The notes beneath the pieces are model-generated. The model did not search any database, was not told the origin of the DNA, and saw nothing but the letters and a program-made list of their open reading frames with translations. Source: Oricola thermophila (GTDB lineage Bacteria > Pseudomonadota > Alphaproteobacteria > Rhizobiales > Rhizobiaceae). Taken from it: a stretch of 64,000 nt of DNA. The translations under genes and the position numbers were made by a program. Every line of letters starts with the position of its first letter. The first letter of the stretch is position 1. The stretch spans positions 3,224,001 through 3,288,000 of the forward strand of contig NZ_CP054836.1 of the NCBI RefSeq assembly GCF_013358405.1, read 5' to 3'. Positions 9,466 through 18,963 of this stretch are shown here, piece after piece.

Positions 9466-10563
9466 ATGACAAGCGTAACGCCGATGACCAAGATGCTGTC
9501 CAATAGCGAAATCAGCTCAGAGCTCGACGAACGGTCGCGCGAGATCTTCCGGCTGATCGTCGAGACCTATCTCGAGGAAGGCGAGCCGCTGGGCTCGCGC
9601 AACCTGTCGAAGAAGCTGCCGATGTCGCTGTCGCCGGCATCGGTGCGCAACGTCATGGCCGACCTGGAATCGCTCGGCCTGATCTATTCGCCGCATGTCT
9701 CGGCCGGACGGCTGCCGACCGAGCAGGGCCTGCGCTTCTTCGTCGATGCCTTCATGGATATCGGCGAGGTGAGCGAATCCGAGCGCGAGCTCATCGAGTC
9801 GCAGATCGCGCGCGACGGCGCCGAGAAGTCGATGGAGAGGCTGCTCACGGACGCCAGCCAGATGCTGTCGGGCCTCTCGCGCGGCGCGGGCCTCGTGCTC
9901 GCAACCAAGCGCGAAGGCATACTGAAACACATCGAGTTCATCCGGCTCGAGGAAAACAAGGCCCTGGCCGTGCTGGTGTGGGACAATGGCGACGTGGAGA
10001 ACCGCGTCATCACGGTGCCCGCCGGGACGACCGCCGCACAGCTGGCGGAGGCGGCGAACTATCTCAACCACTATGGCCGCGACCACAGCCTTTCGGAGGC
10101 ACGGCAGATCATCGAGCAGCGCCAGGAGGCGCTGCGCTCGGAGGTCGACGCGATCAGCGCGGACCTGATCTCGCGCGGGCTCGCCGTGTGGTCCGGCACC
10201 GAGGCCGGCCAACCGGCGCAGCTGATCGTGCGCGGACGCTCCAACCTGATCGAGAACGTGCAGGACAAGGAGCAGATCGAGCGGCTGAAGCTGCTGTTCG
10301 ACGAGCTGGAGCGGAAGGACGAGATCGTGCGCATGCTGGAGCTCACGGAAGCCGGCTCGGGCGTGAAGATCTTCATCGGCTCGGAAAACCGGCTCTTCTC
10401 GCTGTCCGGCTCGTCGCTGGTGGTCGCGCCCTACCGCGATTCCAGCCGCCACGTGGTCGGCGCCATCGGCATCATCGGCCCGACCCGGCTGAACTATGCG
10501 CGCATCGTGCCGGTGGTGGACTACACGGCGCAGCTGATCAGCAAGCTGATGGAGAAGGGCTAG
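9466..10563 (+). CDS. hrcA: heat-inducible transcriptional repressor HrcA
   Basis: Repressor of class I heat-shock genes that binds CIRCE operators and is kept active by GroEL. The 365-aa protein has an N-terminal winged helix (LDERSREIFRLIVETYLEEGEPLGSRNLSKKLPMSLSPASVRNVMADLESLGLIYSPHVSAGRLPTEQGLRFFVD), the GAF-like middle and the C-terminal segment GSENRLFSLSGSSLVVAPY....GAIGIIGPTRLNYARIVPVVDYTA. Start is uncertain: ATG 9466, 9484 and 9493 are all in frame with no strong ribosome-binding site. grpE follows on the same strand. Confidence 0.95.
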   Translation: MTSVTPMTKMLSNSEISSELDERSREIFRLIVETYLEEGEPLGSRNLSKKLPMSLSPASVRNVMADLESLGLIYSPHVSAGRLPTEQGLRFFVDAFMDIGEVSESERELIESQIARDGAEKSMERLLTDASQMLSGLSRGAGLVLATKREGILKHIEFIRLEENKALAVLVWDNGDVENRVITVPAGTTAAQLAEAANYLNHYGRDHSLSEARQIIEQRQEALRSEVDAISADLISRGLAVWSGTEAGQPAQLIVRGRSNLIENVQDKEQIERLKLLFDELERKDEIVRMLELTEAGSGVKIFIGSENRLFSLSGSSLVVAPYRDSSRHVVGAIGIIGPTRLNYARIVPVVDYTAQLISKLMEKG

Positions 10564-10637
10564 GGGAATCCGGCCCCTGCCCTTGATTTTTGCCGACCGA
10601 ACATCGATATCGCCGTCAAAACATTTCCCTGACAACC

Positions 10638-11396
10638 ATGGACGACATCCAGATGGCTGACGACAACAAGGCGCCTGAAGAGACCGTGCGCAGCACGGCA
10701 AATCCGCAGGATCGCGAAGCGCTGAAACGCGCTGCCGACGAAATCCTGAAGAAGGGCAAGACGCCGGAAACGGAAGACAAATCGGCCTGGGCGACGGACG
10801 AGGCAAACGACGGGACCTACGGACCCGACGGCACCTCCGGCGAGGAAGCACGCAATATCGAGGACGAGATCGCGGCGATCCAGTCGGAGAATGCCGAGAT
10901 GAAGGACCGGTTGCTGCGGCTGGCCGCCGACATGGAGAACCTGCGCCGGCGCACCGCACGCGAGGTGCAGGACGCACGCGCCTTCGCGATCTCCAAGTTC
11001 GCCGCCGACATGCTGAGCGTCGCCGACAACCTGCGTCGCGCGCTCGAACACGTCACGCAGGAACAGCGCGAGACCGCCGACGAGACGCTGAAGAACCTGC
11101 TGGAAGGCGTCGAACTGACCGAGCGCGAGATGCACGCGACCCTGGAGCGCCACGGCGTCAGCAAGCTGGAACCGGAAGGCCAGAAGTTCGACCCCAATTT
11201 CCACGAGGCGCTTTTCGAGGTGCCCAATCCGGACGTGCCGAACAACACGGTGGTGCAGGTTGTGCAGGCCGGCTACCAGATTTCCGGCCGCGTGCTGCGA
11301 CCGGCCAAGGTCGGCGTTGCGAAGGGCGGCCCGAAACAGGCAGCCCCGGAAGCCGAACCCGGCGCGCCGAACCCGGAAGCCGAAAAGGACGCCTGA
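10638..11396 (+). CDS. grpE: nucleotide exchange factor GrpE
   Basis: Releases ADP from DnaK during the chaperone cycle. The 252-aa protein has an acidic, low-complexity N-terminal third, then the long coiled-coil helix ([60 protein letters not shown]) and the C-terminal beta-wing with [58 protein letters not shown], the GrpE signature. ATG 10638 or 10653 are both possible starts. The gene sits 74 nt after hrcA and ends in a strong terminator. Confidence 0.95.
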   Translation: MDDIQMADDNKAPEETVRSTANPQDREALKRAADEILKKGKTPETEDKSAWATDEANDGTYGPDGTSGEEARNIEDEIAAIQSENAEMKDRLLRLAADMENLRRRTAREVQDARAFAISKFAADMLSVADNLRRALEHVTQEQRETADETLKNLLEGVELTEREMHATLERHGVSKLEPEGQKFDPNFHEALFEVPNPDVPNNTVVQVVQAGYQISGRVLRPAKVGVAKGGPKQAAPEAEPGAPNPEAEKDA

Positions 11397-11401
11397 CGAA
11401 A

Positions 11402-11426
11402 GGGGCCGCGCAAGCGGCCCTTTTTC
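11402..11426 (+). terminator. intrinsic terminator after grpE
   Basis: GGGCCGC (11403-11409), tetraloop GCAA, GCGGCCC (11414-11420), then TTTTTC. A compact GNRA-looped 7-bp stem plus U tract starting six bases after the grpE stop codon. It also separates grpE from the convergent PfkB gene, whose stop codon begins at 11430. Confidence 0.93.
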
Positions 11427-11429
11427 TTG

Positions 11430-12428
11430 TCAGGCCTTCACAAGGCCGGCATCGATGGCCGCCTGGCGCAGCGAGACCTGCGGGCGCGGACCGATCTGCT
11501 GGATGACGACGGCCGCCGCCAGCGAACCGAGATGCGCGCAGTCCTCCAGCGAACGGCCCTGCGTGTAGCCGTAGAGGAAACCCGCGGCGTAGAGATCGCC
11601 CGCGCCGGTGGTATCGACGAGCCTTTCGATCGGCATGGCCGAGACGCTGGCCGTCTCGCGCCGGCTCATGGCCGCCGAGCCCTTTTCCGACCGGGTGACG
11701 ACGGCGAGGCTGCAATCGTCGCGCATGGCCGTGATGGCGGTCTCGAAATCGGCGGTCTGGTAGAGCGACTTCGCCTCGTCCTCGTTGGCGAATACGATGT
11801 CGACCGTGCCGGAACGCATCAGGTCGAGGAACTCGTCGCGGTAGCGGTCGACGCAGAAGGGATCGGACAGGGTCATCGACATCTCGCGGCCATGGGCATG
11901 GGCGATGTCGGCAGCCTTGCGAATGGCTTCCTTGGCGCGCGGCGGATCCCAGAGATAGCCCTCGAAGAATGTGACCTTCGAGGCCGCGACCTTGTCCTCC
12001 TCGATGTCATCGGGGCCAAGCTCGACGCAGGCGCCCAGATAGGTGTTCATGGAGCGCTCGCCGTCCGGCGTGACGAAGATCATGGAACGCGCGGTCGGCG
12101 GCGTACCGGCAAGCGGCGCCGTGTCGAAGGCGACGCCCTGAGCGCGAATGTCGTGACGGTAGATGCCGCCCAGGTGATCGTCGGAGACCTTGCCGAAGAA
12201 GGCGGCGCTTCCGCCGAGGCTGGCAATGCCCGCCGCCGTGTTGCCGGCCGAGCCGCCGGAGGTTTCGACGGCCGGCCCCATGCGGTCGTAGAGCAGTTCG
12301 GCACGCTCGGCGTCGATGAGGTTCATCGCGCCCTTGATGATGCCGTTGTCGTGCAGGAAGTCATCTTCGGCACGCGCGATGATGTCGACAATGGCGTTGC
12401 CGATGCACAGGACGTCGAACTCGGACAT
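11430..12428 (-). CDS. PfkB-family carbohydrate kinase, adenosine-kinase type
   Basis: Predicted to phosphorylate adenosine (or a related nucleoside/sugar) with ATP. The 332-aa protein has the PfkB N-terminal signature (SGGSAGNTAAGIASLGGSAAFFGKVSDDHLG) and the C-terminal DTTGAGDLYAAGFLYGY motif with the catalytic Asp and anion hole. The N-terminal DVLCIGNAIVDIIARAEDDFL and NLIDAERAELLYDRM are characteristic of the alphaproteobacterial adenosine-kinase-like branch. It converges with grpE and is divergent from the EI24 gene. Substrate specificity is inferred, not shown. Confidence 0.88.
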   Translation of the reverse strand: MSEFDVLCIGNAIVDIIARAEDDFLHDNGIIKGAMNLIDAERAELLYDRMGPAVETSGGSAGNTAAGIASLGGSAAFFGKVSDDHLGGIYRHDIRAQGVAFDTAPLAGTPPTARSMIFVTPDGERSMNTYLGACVELGPDDIEEDKVAASKVTFFEGYLWDPPRAKEAIRKAADIAHAHGREMSMTLSDPFCVDRYRDEFLDLMRSGTVDIVFANEDEAKSLYQTADFETAITAMRDDCSLAVVTRSEKGSAAMSRRETASVSAMPIERLVDTTGAGDLYAAGFLYGYTQGRSLEDCAHLGSLAAAVVIQQIGPRPQVSLRQAAIDAGLVKA

Positions 12429-12544
12429 GGATCCCCCGGAATTGGTGTTTCCGGGCGTTTAACCCGCATGGCCCCGGTTGAGAAGGGCGGGGCGAAGAAA
12501 AGCCGCATCTTGCGATTTTCCGAAGAGATCGCCATGTGACCGGC

Positions 12545-13273
12545 ATGATCTACTCGTCCTTCATCCTGGCGCTGCGCTCGCTGACCGATCCGGGCATGCG
12601 CCAGACCCTGTGGAAGACGCTGGGACTGACCATCCTGGCACTGATCGGTGCATGGATCGCCATCACGCAGGGCGTCACCCATCTCGCCATTCCCTGGCTC
12701 TCCGACCTGCTGCAGCTCGACTACCAGCTGCCCGAATGGACGGGCTGGCTTTCCGTTTTCGCACTGTTCGCCGCCGGTACGGGGCTGGCCGTCGTGCTGG
12801 CCTTCCTGATCGGGCCGGTCAGCGCGCTTATCGCCGGCGTGTTCCTCGACGACGCCGCCGAAAGCGTGGAACGGCACTTCTACCCCGACGATCCGCCCGG
12901 AAAACCCATGCCGATCGCCGAGGGCATATGGCTGGCCGTGCGGTTCACCGGCGTCGTCATAGCCGGCAACCTGGTGGCGCTGGTCCTGCTGCTGGTGCCG
13001 GGGATCAACCTGATCGCCTTCTTCGTCGTCAACGGCTACCTCGTGGGGCGCGAATTCTTCGAGTTCGCCTCGCGGCGCTTCGGGCCCGAGGACTACGCAC
13101 GCAAGCTGCGATCGAAACACGGCGGAACGATCTTCGTCGCCGGGCTGGTGATCGCCGCCTTCATGGCGGTACCGGTGCTCAACATACTGACCCCGCTGTT
13201 CGGCGCGGCGCTGATGGTGCACCTGCACAAGGCGATAGCCGTGCGCGAGGCTGCACGGGCAAGGGCGGCCTAG
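12545..13273 (+). CDS. EI24/CysZ-like membrane protein
   Basis: A 242-aa integral membrane protein with about four hydrophobic segments: TLGLTILALIGAWIAI, WLSVFALFAAGTGLAVVLAFLIGPVSALIAGVFLD, GVVIAGNLVALVLLLVPGINLIAFFVVNGYLVGREFFEF and IFVAGLVIAAFMAVPVLNILTPLFGAALMVHL. The GPVSALIAGVFLDDAAE and GRxFFE features match the EI24 family, whose member CysZ imports sulfate; sulfate transport is not assured here. A GTG at 12536 would add three residues. Its stop overlaps the end of convergent nth by 4 bp. Confidence 0.85.
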   Translation: MIYSSFILALRSLTDPGMRQTLWKTLGLTILALIGAWIAITQGVTHLAIPWLSDLLQLDYQLPEWTGWLSVFALFAAGTGLAVVLAFLIGPVSALIAGVFLDDAAESVERHFYPDDPPGKPMPIAEGIWLAVRFTGVVIAGNLVALVLLLVPGINLIAFFVVNGYLVGREFFEFASRRFGPEDYARKLRSKHGGTIFVAGLVIAAFMAVPVLNILTPLFGAALMVHLHKAIAVREAARARAA

Positions 13274-14034
13274 CCGATCACCTGCGGCGGAAGCTCGACC
13301 AGCGGCGCCGGCACGTCGCAGCTCTTGGCCTCGTACCTGCAGAGGTCGGCGATGACGCACGCCTCGCAATCGGGCTTGCGCGCCTTGCAGCAATAGCGGC
13401 CGTGCAGGATCAGCCAGTGATGCGCGTGGAACAGGTATTCTTCCGGGATCACCCGCATCAGGTTCTCCTCCACCTCGTCCGGCGTCCTGCCGGGCGCCAG
13501 GCCGATGCGATTGGCGATGCGGAAGATGTGGGTATCCACGGCGATGGTCGGGATACCGAAGGCCATGGACATGACCACGTTCGCGGTCTTGCGGCCGACG
13601 CCCGGCAGGGTGACGAGTTCCTCGCGGGTGCGCGGCACCTCGCCGCCGAACTCCTCGACCAGCCTGCGCGAGAGCGCGATGACATTCTTCGCCTTGTTGC
13701 GCCACAGGCCGATGGTGCGGATGTATTCCCCGACCTTCTCCTCGCCCAGCGCCAGCATCTTCTCCGGCGTGTCGGCAACCCGGAACAGCTCCCTGGTCGC
13801 CCTGTTGACGCCGGCATCGGTGGCCTGGGCCGACAGGACCACGGCGACAAGCAGGGTGAAGGCGTTGACATGGGCGAGTTCGCCCTTCGGCTCCGGCCGC
13901 TGCACCGAGAAGCGACGGAAGATCTCGCGCAGCTCGTCGGGCGTGTATTTCGAGCGGGCCAGGCGGCGCCGGCGCGGCCGCGACGCGGATTTCGCGGACG
14001 ACGCTGCGGCGTTTTGGGGCTTTGGCTTTTTCAT
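13270..14034 (-). CDS. nth: endonuclease III
   Basis: Base-excision-repair DNA glycosylase/AP lyase for oxidised pyrimidines. The 254-aa protein has a basic N-terminal extension (about 30 residues), then FRRFSVQRPEPKGELAHVNAFTLLVAVVLSAQATD, the helix-hairpin-helix LPGVGRKTANVV with the catalytic Lys, the catalytic Asp in AVDTHIFRIANR, and the iron-sulfur loop C-x6-C-x2-C-x5-C (CKARKPDCEACVIADLC). The start at 14034 gives a normal family length. Divergent from the DUF2244 gene 22 bp away. Confidence 0.96.
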   Translation of the reverse strand: MKKPKPQNAAASSAKSASRPRRRRLARSKYTPDELREIFRRFSVQRPEPKGELAHVNAFTLLVAVVLSAQATDAGVNRATRELFRVADTPEKMLALGEEKVGEYIRTIGLWRNKAKNVIALSRRLVEEFGGEVPRTREELVTLPGVGRKTANVVMSMAFGIPTIAVDTHIFRIANRIGLAPGRTPDEVEENLMRVIPEEYLFHAHHWLILHGRYCCKARKPDCEACVIADLCRYEAKSCDVPAPLVELPPQVIG

Positions 14035-14056
14035 TCGTCCCCTATAATGGTCCCGT

Positions 14057-14563
14057 ATGGAGCAGACAATGCATGAACACGGCGCCCCCCCGGACCATGC
14101 CGACAAGCCGCTTTTCAACGCGCTGCTGACGCCGCACCGCTCGCTCTCGAGGAACGGCTTCACCATATTGATGGTGCTGACTGGCGGCGTGCTGCTGGTC
14201 CAGGCGTTCTTCTTCCTCGTCACCGGTGCCTGGCCGATCGCGACCTTTCTCGGCGCCGACCTGCTGGCAATCTACATCGCCTTCCGGCTCAACTACCGCT
14301 CGGGCCGGGCGCGCGAGGAAGTGCGCGTCTCGCGCCGGGAACTGCTGATCCGCAAGGTCACGCCGGCCGGAAAGGCCACCGACCACCGCTACAACCCGTT
14401 CTGGGCGCGGTTCCTGGTGGACCGGCACGAGGAAATCGGCATCACCGCCATGCGGATCACCGGCGAGGGCCGCACCACGCCGGTCGGCGCCTTCCTCAAT
14501 CCCGACGACCGGGAAAGTTTCGCCGACGCCTTCAGCAACGCGCTGGCAACGGCAAGGCGCTGA
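14057..14563 (+). CDS. DUF2244 family inner-membrane protein
   Basis: A 168-aa protein with two closely spaced hydrophobic segments (FTILMVLTGGVLLVQAFFFLVTGAW and ATFLGADLLAIYIAFRLN), followed by a soluble region with RVSRRELLIRKVTPAG and FNPFWARF-like text (YNPFWARFLVDRHEEIG), as in DUF2244 proteins common near cytochrome-oxidase genes in alphaproteobacteria. No catalytic motif; function unknown. The C-terminal portion is predicted to be cytoplasmic. It is transcribed away from nth and toward the Ada-like gene. Confidence 0.85.
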   Translation: MEQTMHEHGAPPDHADKPLFNALLTPHRSLSRNGFTILMVLTGGVLLVQAFFFLVTGAWPIATFLGADLLAIYIAFRLNYRSGRAREEVRVSRRELLIRKVTPAGKATDHRYNPFWARFLVDRHEEIGITAMRITGEGRTTPVGAFLNPDDRESFADAFSNALATARR

Positions 14564-14636
14564 CCCGCGGCGTCAAGAAACGGGTGGCGGGCCGTCCCGC
14601 TTCGTGGTGAAGTCCGGCGACCGGAAGGACCACGCC

Positions 14637-15524
14637 ATGAACGCCATGACCCAGCCGCAAACCGTACTCACCGACGAGATCACCGCCGGCGCCGACTACG
14701 AGATCGTGCGCAAGGTGATCGAGACCATCTCCGAGAACTACCGCGACCAGCCCTCGCTCGAGGAACTGGCGGCCTCCGTCAACATGGAGCCGACGGCGCT
14801 GCAGAAGCTGTTCACCCGCTGGGCGGGGCTTTCGCCCAAGGCGTTCCTGCAGGCGGTGACACTGGACCATGCGCGCCGGCTCCTGGCCAGCGACATGCCG
14901 CTGCTGGACACCGCCTACGAGGTCGGCCTGTCCGGACCGGGCCGGCTGCACGACCTGTTCGTCACCCACGAGGCGATGTCGCCGGGCGAGTTCAAGGCGA
15001 AGGGGGCGGGGCTTGCCATGCGCTACGGCTTCCATGCCTGCCCGTTCGGGCTGGCGCTGGTCATGATCACCGATCGCGGACTGGCGGGACTGGCCTTCTG
15101 CGACCCCGGCGGGGAGCGCGAGGCGCTGGCCGACATGCAGTCGCGCTGGCCGAATGCGCGCTACGGCGAGGACGTGGCGGCCACGGCGCCCTATGCGGCG
15201 CGGATCTTCGATCCCGCCAACTGGCGGCCCGACCGGCCGCTCAAGGTCGTGTTGATCGGCACGGATTTCCAGGTCTCGGTGTGGAACGCGCTGCTGAAGA
15301 TCCCGATGGGCAAGGCACTCGCCTATTCCGACATCGCGCGGAAGATCGGCAAGCCGGACGCGCCGCGCGCGGTCGGGGCGGCTGTCGGCGCCAACCCTGT
15401 CTCCTTCGTGGTGCCGTGCCACCGCGCCGTCGGCAAGTCGGGCGCGCTGACCGGCTATCACTGGGGCCTGACCCGAAAGCGCGCCATCCTCGGCTGGGAG
15501 GCCGGGCAGCTGGCGCAGGTCTAG
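14637..15524 (+). CDS. AraC-type HTH / O6-alkylguanine-DNA methyltransferase fusion (Ada-like)
   Basis: Repairs O6-methylguanine by irreversible transfer of the methyl group to its own cysteine, probably combined with transcription control. The 295-aa protein has an AraC-type DNA-binding domain (about residues 15-115: VIETISENYRDQPSLEELAASVNMEPTALQKLFTRWAGLSPKAFLQ) followed by the Ogt/Ada domain ending in VGANPVSFVVPCHRAVGKSGALTGYHWGLTRKRAIL; Cys261 of PCHR is the acceptor. The N-terminal zinc-binding phosphotriester-repair domain of E. coli Ada is absent, so methyl-phosphotriester sensing as in Ada is not expected. Start 14637 follows a GGAAGGA ribosome-binding site. Confidence 0.92.
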   Translation: MNAMTQPQTVLTDEITAGADYEIVRKVIETISENYRDQPSLEELAASVNMEPTALQKLFTRWAGLSPKAFLQAVTLDHARRLLASDMPLLDTAYEVGLSGPGRLHDLFVTHEAMSPGEFKAKGAGLAMRYGFHACPFGLALVMITDRGLAGLAFCDPGGEREALADMQSRWPNARYGEDVAATAPYAARIFDPANWRPDRPLKVVLIGTDFQVSVWNALLKIPMGKALAYSDIARKIGKPDAPRAVGAAVGANPVSFVVPCHRAVGKSGALTGYHWGLTRKRAILGWEAGQLAQV

Positions 15525-15561
15525 CCGGGGCTGCGCATTTTCAGTTTGCCGTCCGGTGCGC

Positions 15562-16203
15562 TCAGTGCGCGCCGGACATGTCGCCGAGGACTTCCTTGGA
15601 GGCGACGGTGGAATCGGCATTCAGCCGGTAGACCATCGGCACGCCGGTGGCGAGATTGAGCCTGGTGATCTCGTCCGGCGTCAGGCGGTCGAGGATCATC
15701 ACCAGCGCGCGCAGGGAGTTGCCGTGGGCGGCAACCAGAACCTTCTCGCCGCGCAGCACGCGGGGCAGGATCTCGGTCATGTAGTAGGGCCAGACGCGGG
15801 CGCCAGTGTCCTTCAGGCTCTCGCCCTCGTCGCCGGGCGGCGGAACGTCGTAGGAACGGCGCCAGATGTGAACCTGCTCCTCGCCCCATTTCGCCCGCGC
15901 ATCGTCCTTGTTGAGCCCGGCAAGGTCTCCGTAATTTCGCTCGTTGAGCGCCTGGTCACGGATCGTCTCCAGATCCGGCTGGCCGATGCCCTCGAGGATG
16001 ATCCGGCACGTCTTCTGCGCACGCTGGAGAACCGAGGTGAAGGCGATGTCGAAGCTGATGCCGTATTCCTTCAGCGCGGCGGCACCCTGCTCGGCCTCGC
16101 GGATGCCCTGCTCGGTGAGATCGGGGTCGCGCCAGCCGGTAAAGAGATTGAGCTTGTTCCACTCGCTCTGGCCGTGGCGGACGAGAACCATGGTTCCTGA
16201 CAT
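15562..16203 (-). CDS. gpmA: 2,3-bisphosphoglycerate-dependent phosphoglycerate mutase
   Basis: Interconverts 3- and 2-phosphoglycerate in glycolysis/gluconeogenesis. The 213-aa protein begins [33 protein letters not shown] with the RHG catalytic His and N-terminal phosphate pocket, then [54 protein letters not shown] and the second catalytic His in [15 protein letters not shown]. It is shorter than the E. coli enzyme (about 250 aa), as usual for the rhizobial form. It follows dapB by 29 nt, the last gene of the glk-ABC-dapB-gpmA strand run. Confidence 0.96.
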   Translation of the reverse strand: MSGTMVLVRHGQSEWNKLNLFTGWRDPDLTEQGIREAEQGAAALKEYGISFDIAFTSVLQRAQKTCRIILEGIGQPDLETIRDQALNERNYGDLAGLNKDDARAKWGEEQVHIWRRSYDVPPPGDEGESLKDTGARVWPYYMTEILPRVLRGEKVLVAAHGNSLRALVMILDRLTPDEITRLNLATGVPMVYRLNADSTVASKEVLGDMSGAH

Positions 16204-16232
16204 CGAAAACTCCCTCGTTCGGATATGTCGTG

Positions 16233-17048
16233 CTAGCCGGTCAGTCCCAGCACGTCGTGCATTGAATAAAGGCCGGGCGCGCGGCCCGTGGCCCAGAGCG
16301 CGGCCCTGACCGCGCCGCGGGCGAAGATCATCCGGTCCTCTGCATGGTGGGACAGCGTCACCCGCTCGCCGGGACCGGCAAGGATCACCGAATGGTCGCC
16401 GACGACGGAGCCGCCGCGCAGTGTGGCGAAACCGATCGTGCCCGGCTCGCGGGCGCCGGTATGGCCGTCGCGCACGCGCACCGAATGGTCCTCCAGGCCG
16501 ATCTTGCGTCCGCGCGCGGCCGCCTCGCCGAGCAGCAGCGCCGTGCCCGATGGCGCGTCGACCTTGTGGCGGTGGTGCATCTCGAGAACCTCGATGTCCC
16601 AGTCGGCGGCCTCGAGCGCGCGGGCGGCCTGCTCGACCAGGACGGACAGCAGGATGACGCCCATGCTCATGTTGCCGGACTTGACGATGGCCGTCTTCCG
16701 CGCGGCAGCGGCGACGGCGGCCTCGTCGTCGGCGGACAGGCCGGTGGTGCCGATGACATGGGCGATGCCGGACGTCGCCGCGTATTCGGCCACGGCAACC
16801 GTTGCCGCCGGGGCGGTGAAGTCGAGAACGGCATCGGCATCGGCAAAGGCCGCTTCCATGGTGTCGGAGACGGAAATGCCGCTCGGCTCGAGGCCCGCCA
16901 GCGTGCCGCAATCCGCGCCGACATGGGGCGAGCCCTCGCGCTCCAGCGCGCCGGAAAGCTCCGCGCCCCCGGTCTCAGAGATGGCGCGGATCAGGTTGCG
17001 GCCCATGCGGCCACCGGCGCCGACAACGGCGATGCGTGTCTTTTCCAT
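16233..17048 (-). CDS. dapB: 4-hydroxy-tetrahydrodipicolinate reductase
   Basis: Reduces the dipicolinate precursor with NAD(P)H in the lysine/diaminopimelate pathway, needed for peptidoglycan. The 271-aa protein has the Rossmann motif [19 protein letters not shown], the ligand loop IGTTGLS, the active-site segment [19 protein letters not shown] (catalytic His and Lys) and the dimer/tetramerisation strand [20 protein letters not shown]. The start at 17048 has only 4 nt between it and the stop of the upstream ABC exporter gene, pointing to co-transcription. Confidence 0.97.
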   Translation of the reverse strand: MEKTRIAVVGAGGRMGRNLIRAISETGGAELSGALEREGSPHVGADCGTLAGLEPSGISVSDTMEAAFADADAVLDFTAPAATVAVAEYAATSGIAHVIGTTGLSADDEAAVAAAARKTAIVKSGNMSMGVILLSVLVEQAARALEAADWDIEVLEMHHRHKVDAPSGTALLLGEAAARGRKIGLEDHSVRVRDGHTGAREPGTIGFATLRGGSVVGDHSVILAGPGERVTLSHHAEDRMIFARGAVRAALWATGRAPGLYSMHDVLGLTG

Positions 17049-17052
17049 TTCC

Positions 17053-18852
17053 CTATCCCGTTTGCTTGGCTTGCGTTTCGCCCGGTCGCGGCGCCTCCAG
17101 AAGGTTCGGCGCGCTTTCGCCCTGAAGCCGGTAGAAACGCGCATATACGCCGTCCGGCTTGCCGATCAGGGATGCGTGGTTTCCCTCCTCGACCACCCGG
17201 CCGGCCTCCATGACGACGATCTTGTCGGCACCGACAACCGTGGAGAGGCGGTGGGCGATCACGATGGTCGTGCGGCCCCGCATCGCCTTGTCGAGCGCGT
17301 CCTGGACCAGCTTCTCAGACTCGTTGTCCAACGCGGAGGTGGCCTCGTCAAGAAGCAGGATCGGCGCGTTGCGCACGAAGGCACGGGCGATCGACAGACG
17401 CTGGCGCTGGCCGCCGGACAGCGTGACGCCGTTCTCGCCGACCGGGGTGTCGTAGCCCTGCGGCTGAGAAAGGATGAACTCCTCCGCGTTGGCGAGGCGG
17501 GCGGCCTCCTCGATCTCGGCGTCGGTGGCATCCTCGCGGCCGTAGCGGATGTTGTCGCGGATCGTGCCCTCGAAGAGATAGGGCTGCTGCGAGACATAGG
17601 CGATGGCACCGCGCAGCGACGCCATGGTCACGGAACCAATGTCCTGGCCGTCGATCGATATGGTGCCGGATTGCGGATCGTAGAAACGCTGCAGCAGGGC
17701 AATGACCGTGGATTTTCCTGCACCCGAGGCACCGACGATCGCCGTGGTCTTTCCGGCCTCGGCGACGAAGGACAGGTCGTGCAGGACGGGGCCGCCGGCC
17801 GGATAGGCGAAACCGACCCGGTCAAACACGATCCGGCCGTCGGAAACGGCCAGCGAAGCGGCTCCCGCCACATCCTCCTGCCTCACCTCCATGTCGATCA
17901 GCTCGTAGATCATGCGCGCATTGACCATGGCGCGCTCCATGTTGACCTGGAGGCGGGCAAGCCGCTTGGCCGGCTCGTAGGCGAGCATCAGCGCGGCAAT
18001 GAAGGCGAGCGTCGAGCCGGGCGGCTCGTCGACGACAATGGCGCGGTAGCCGCCATAGGCGATGACACCTGCGATCACTATGCCGGCAAGGATGTCGGAC
18101 ATCGGCGTGACGCGCTCGGAAATCCCGGCCAGCCGGTCGGCGCGCTCGCGCGCCTGCTCGATCAGCCGGCCGACGCGGGCGGTCAGCTGCTCCTCCATGG
18201 TGAAGGCCTTGACCACGGTAATGCCCTGGGCGACCTCCTGCATGGAGCCGATGACATGGGCGTTGAGCAGCACCGTATCGCGCACGACGCCCCGAATGCG
18301 CCGCGACACGTAGGCCACCGCGAGCACCATGGGCGGGCCGATCAGCAAGGAAGCGAGGGAAAGCACCCAGTCCTGCGTCACCATCACGCCGACAAGGCCG
18401 ACCAGCGACAGCAGGTCACGCGCAAGCGAGGTGACGGTCAGGTTGAGCACGTCGCGGATGGCGGTGATGTTCTGGTTGATGCGGGCGGCCAGTTCGCCGG
18501 AGCGGGAATCGGCAAAGAAGTCGACGCCGAGCGCCATCAGCTTGGCGAATACCCGCTTCTGGTAGCGGGCGACGATGTCGTTGCCGACACGCGCGAGGAT
18601 GACCGCTTGCCCGTAAGTGGCAAGGCCGCGCACCAGAAAGGCGACGAGAACGGCCGCGCAGATCCAGACGATCAGATCCTCGCGGCGATTGTAGAAGATC
18701 TCGTTGATGACGTCGCGCAGGATCCACGCCGAAAAGGCGGTCGTGATGGCGACGAGAACGAGGCAGCCCGCGGCAACCGCATAGGCGCCGACATAGTCCC
18801 GGCCGTTTTCCGCGACGACACGGCGGAGAAGGGAAAAGACATTCCCCGCCAT
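17053..18852 (-). CDS. MsbA-like ABC exporter (fused permease-ATPase)
   Basis: A half-transporter of 599 aa: an N-terminal type-I ABC exporter membrane domain with about six helices ([71 protein letters not shown]) then an ATPase domain with Walker A GASGAGKS, signature [14 protein letters not shown], Walker [13 protein letters not shown] and switch His in VIAHRLSTV. It works as a dimer in the inner membrane. Relatives flip lipid A or other lipids; the actual cargo is unknown. ATG 18852 is preferred over an in-frame TTG at 18882. Confidence 0.9.
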   Translation of the reverse strand: MAGNVFSLLRRVVAENGRDYVGAYAVAAGCLVLVAITTAFSAWILRDVINEIFYNRREDLIVWICAAVLVAFLVRGLATYGQAVILARVGNDIVARYQKRVFAKLMALGVDFFADSRSGELAARINQNITAIRDVLNLTVTSLARDLLSLVGLVGVMVTQDWVLSLASLLIGPPMVLAVAYVSRRIRGVVRDTVLLNAHVIGSMQEVAQGITVVKAFTMEEQLTARVGRLIEQARERADRLAGISERVTPMSDILAGIVIAGVIAYGGYRAIVVDEPPGSTLAFIAALMLAYEPAKRLARLQVNMERAMVNARMIYELIDMEVRQEDVAGAASLAVSDGRIVFDRVGFAYPAGGPVLHDLSFVAEAGKTTAIVGASGAGKSTVIALLQRFYDPQSGTISIDGQDIGSVTMASLRGAIAYVSQQPYLFEGTIRDNIRYGREDATDAEIEEAARLANAEEFILSQPQGYDTPVGENGVTLSGGQRQRLSIARAFVRNAPILLLDEATSALDNESEKLVQDALDKAMRGRTTIVIAHRLSTVVGADKIVVMEAGRVVEEGNHASLIGKPDGVYARFYRLQGESAPNLLEAPRPGETQAKQTG

Positions 18853-18963
18853 GTGCAACCTGTTGCCCTGGTCCCCGTTCAACGGCCTGTCCGTATCATC
18901 CTGCCTCGAAAATCGCGCGAGCTATACATGAGGCATGCGCGAAATGATACAGGGCAGATCGTC

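Noticed and set aside
9364-9483. A CIRCE element upstream of hrcA.
   Set aside because: No TTAGCACTC-N9-GAGTGCTAA dyad or close variant is present; CIRCE would be expected at groESL rather than here.
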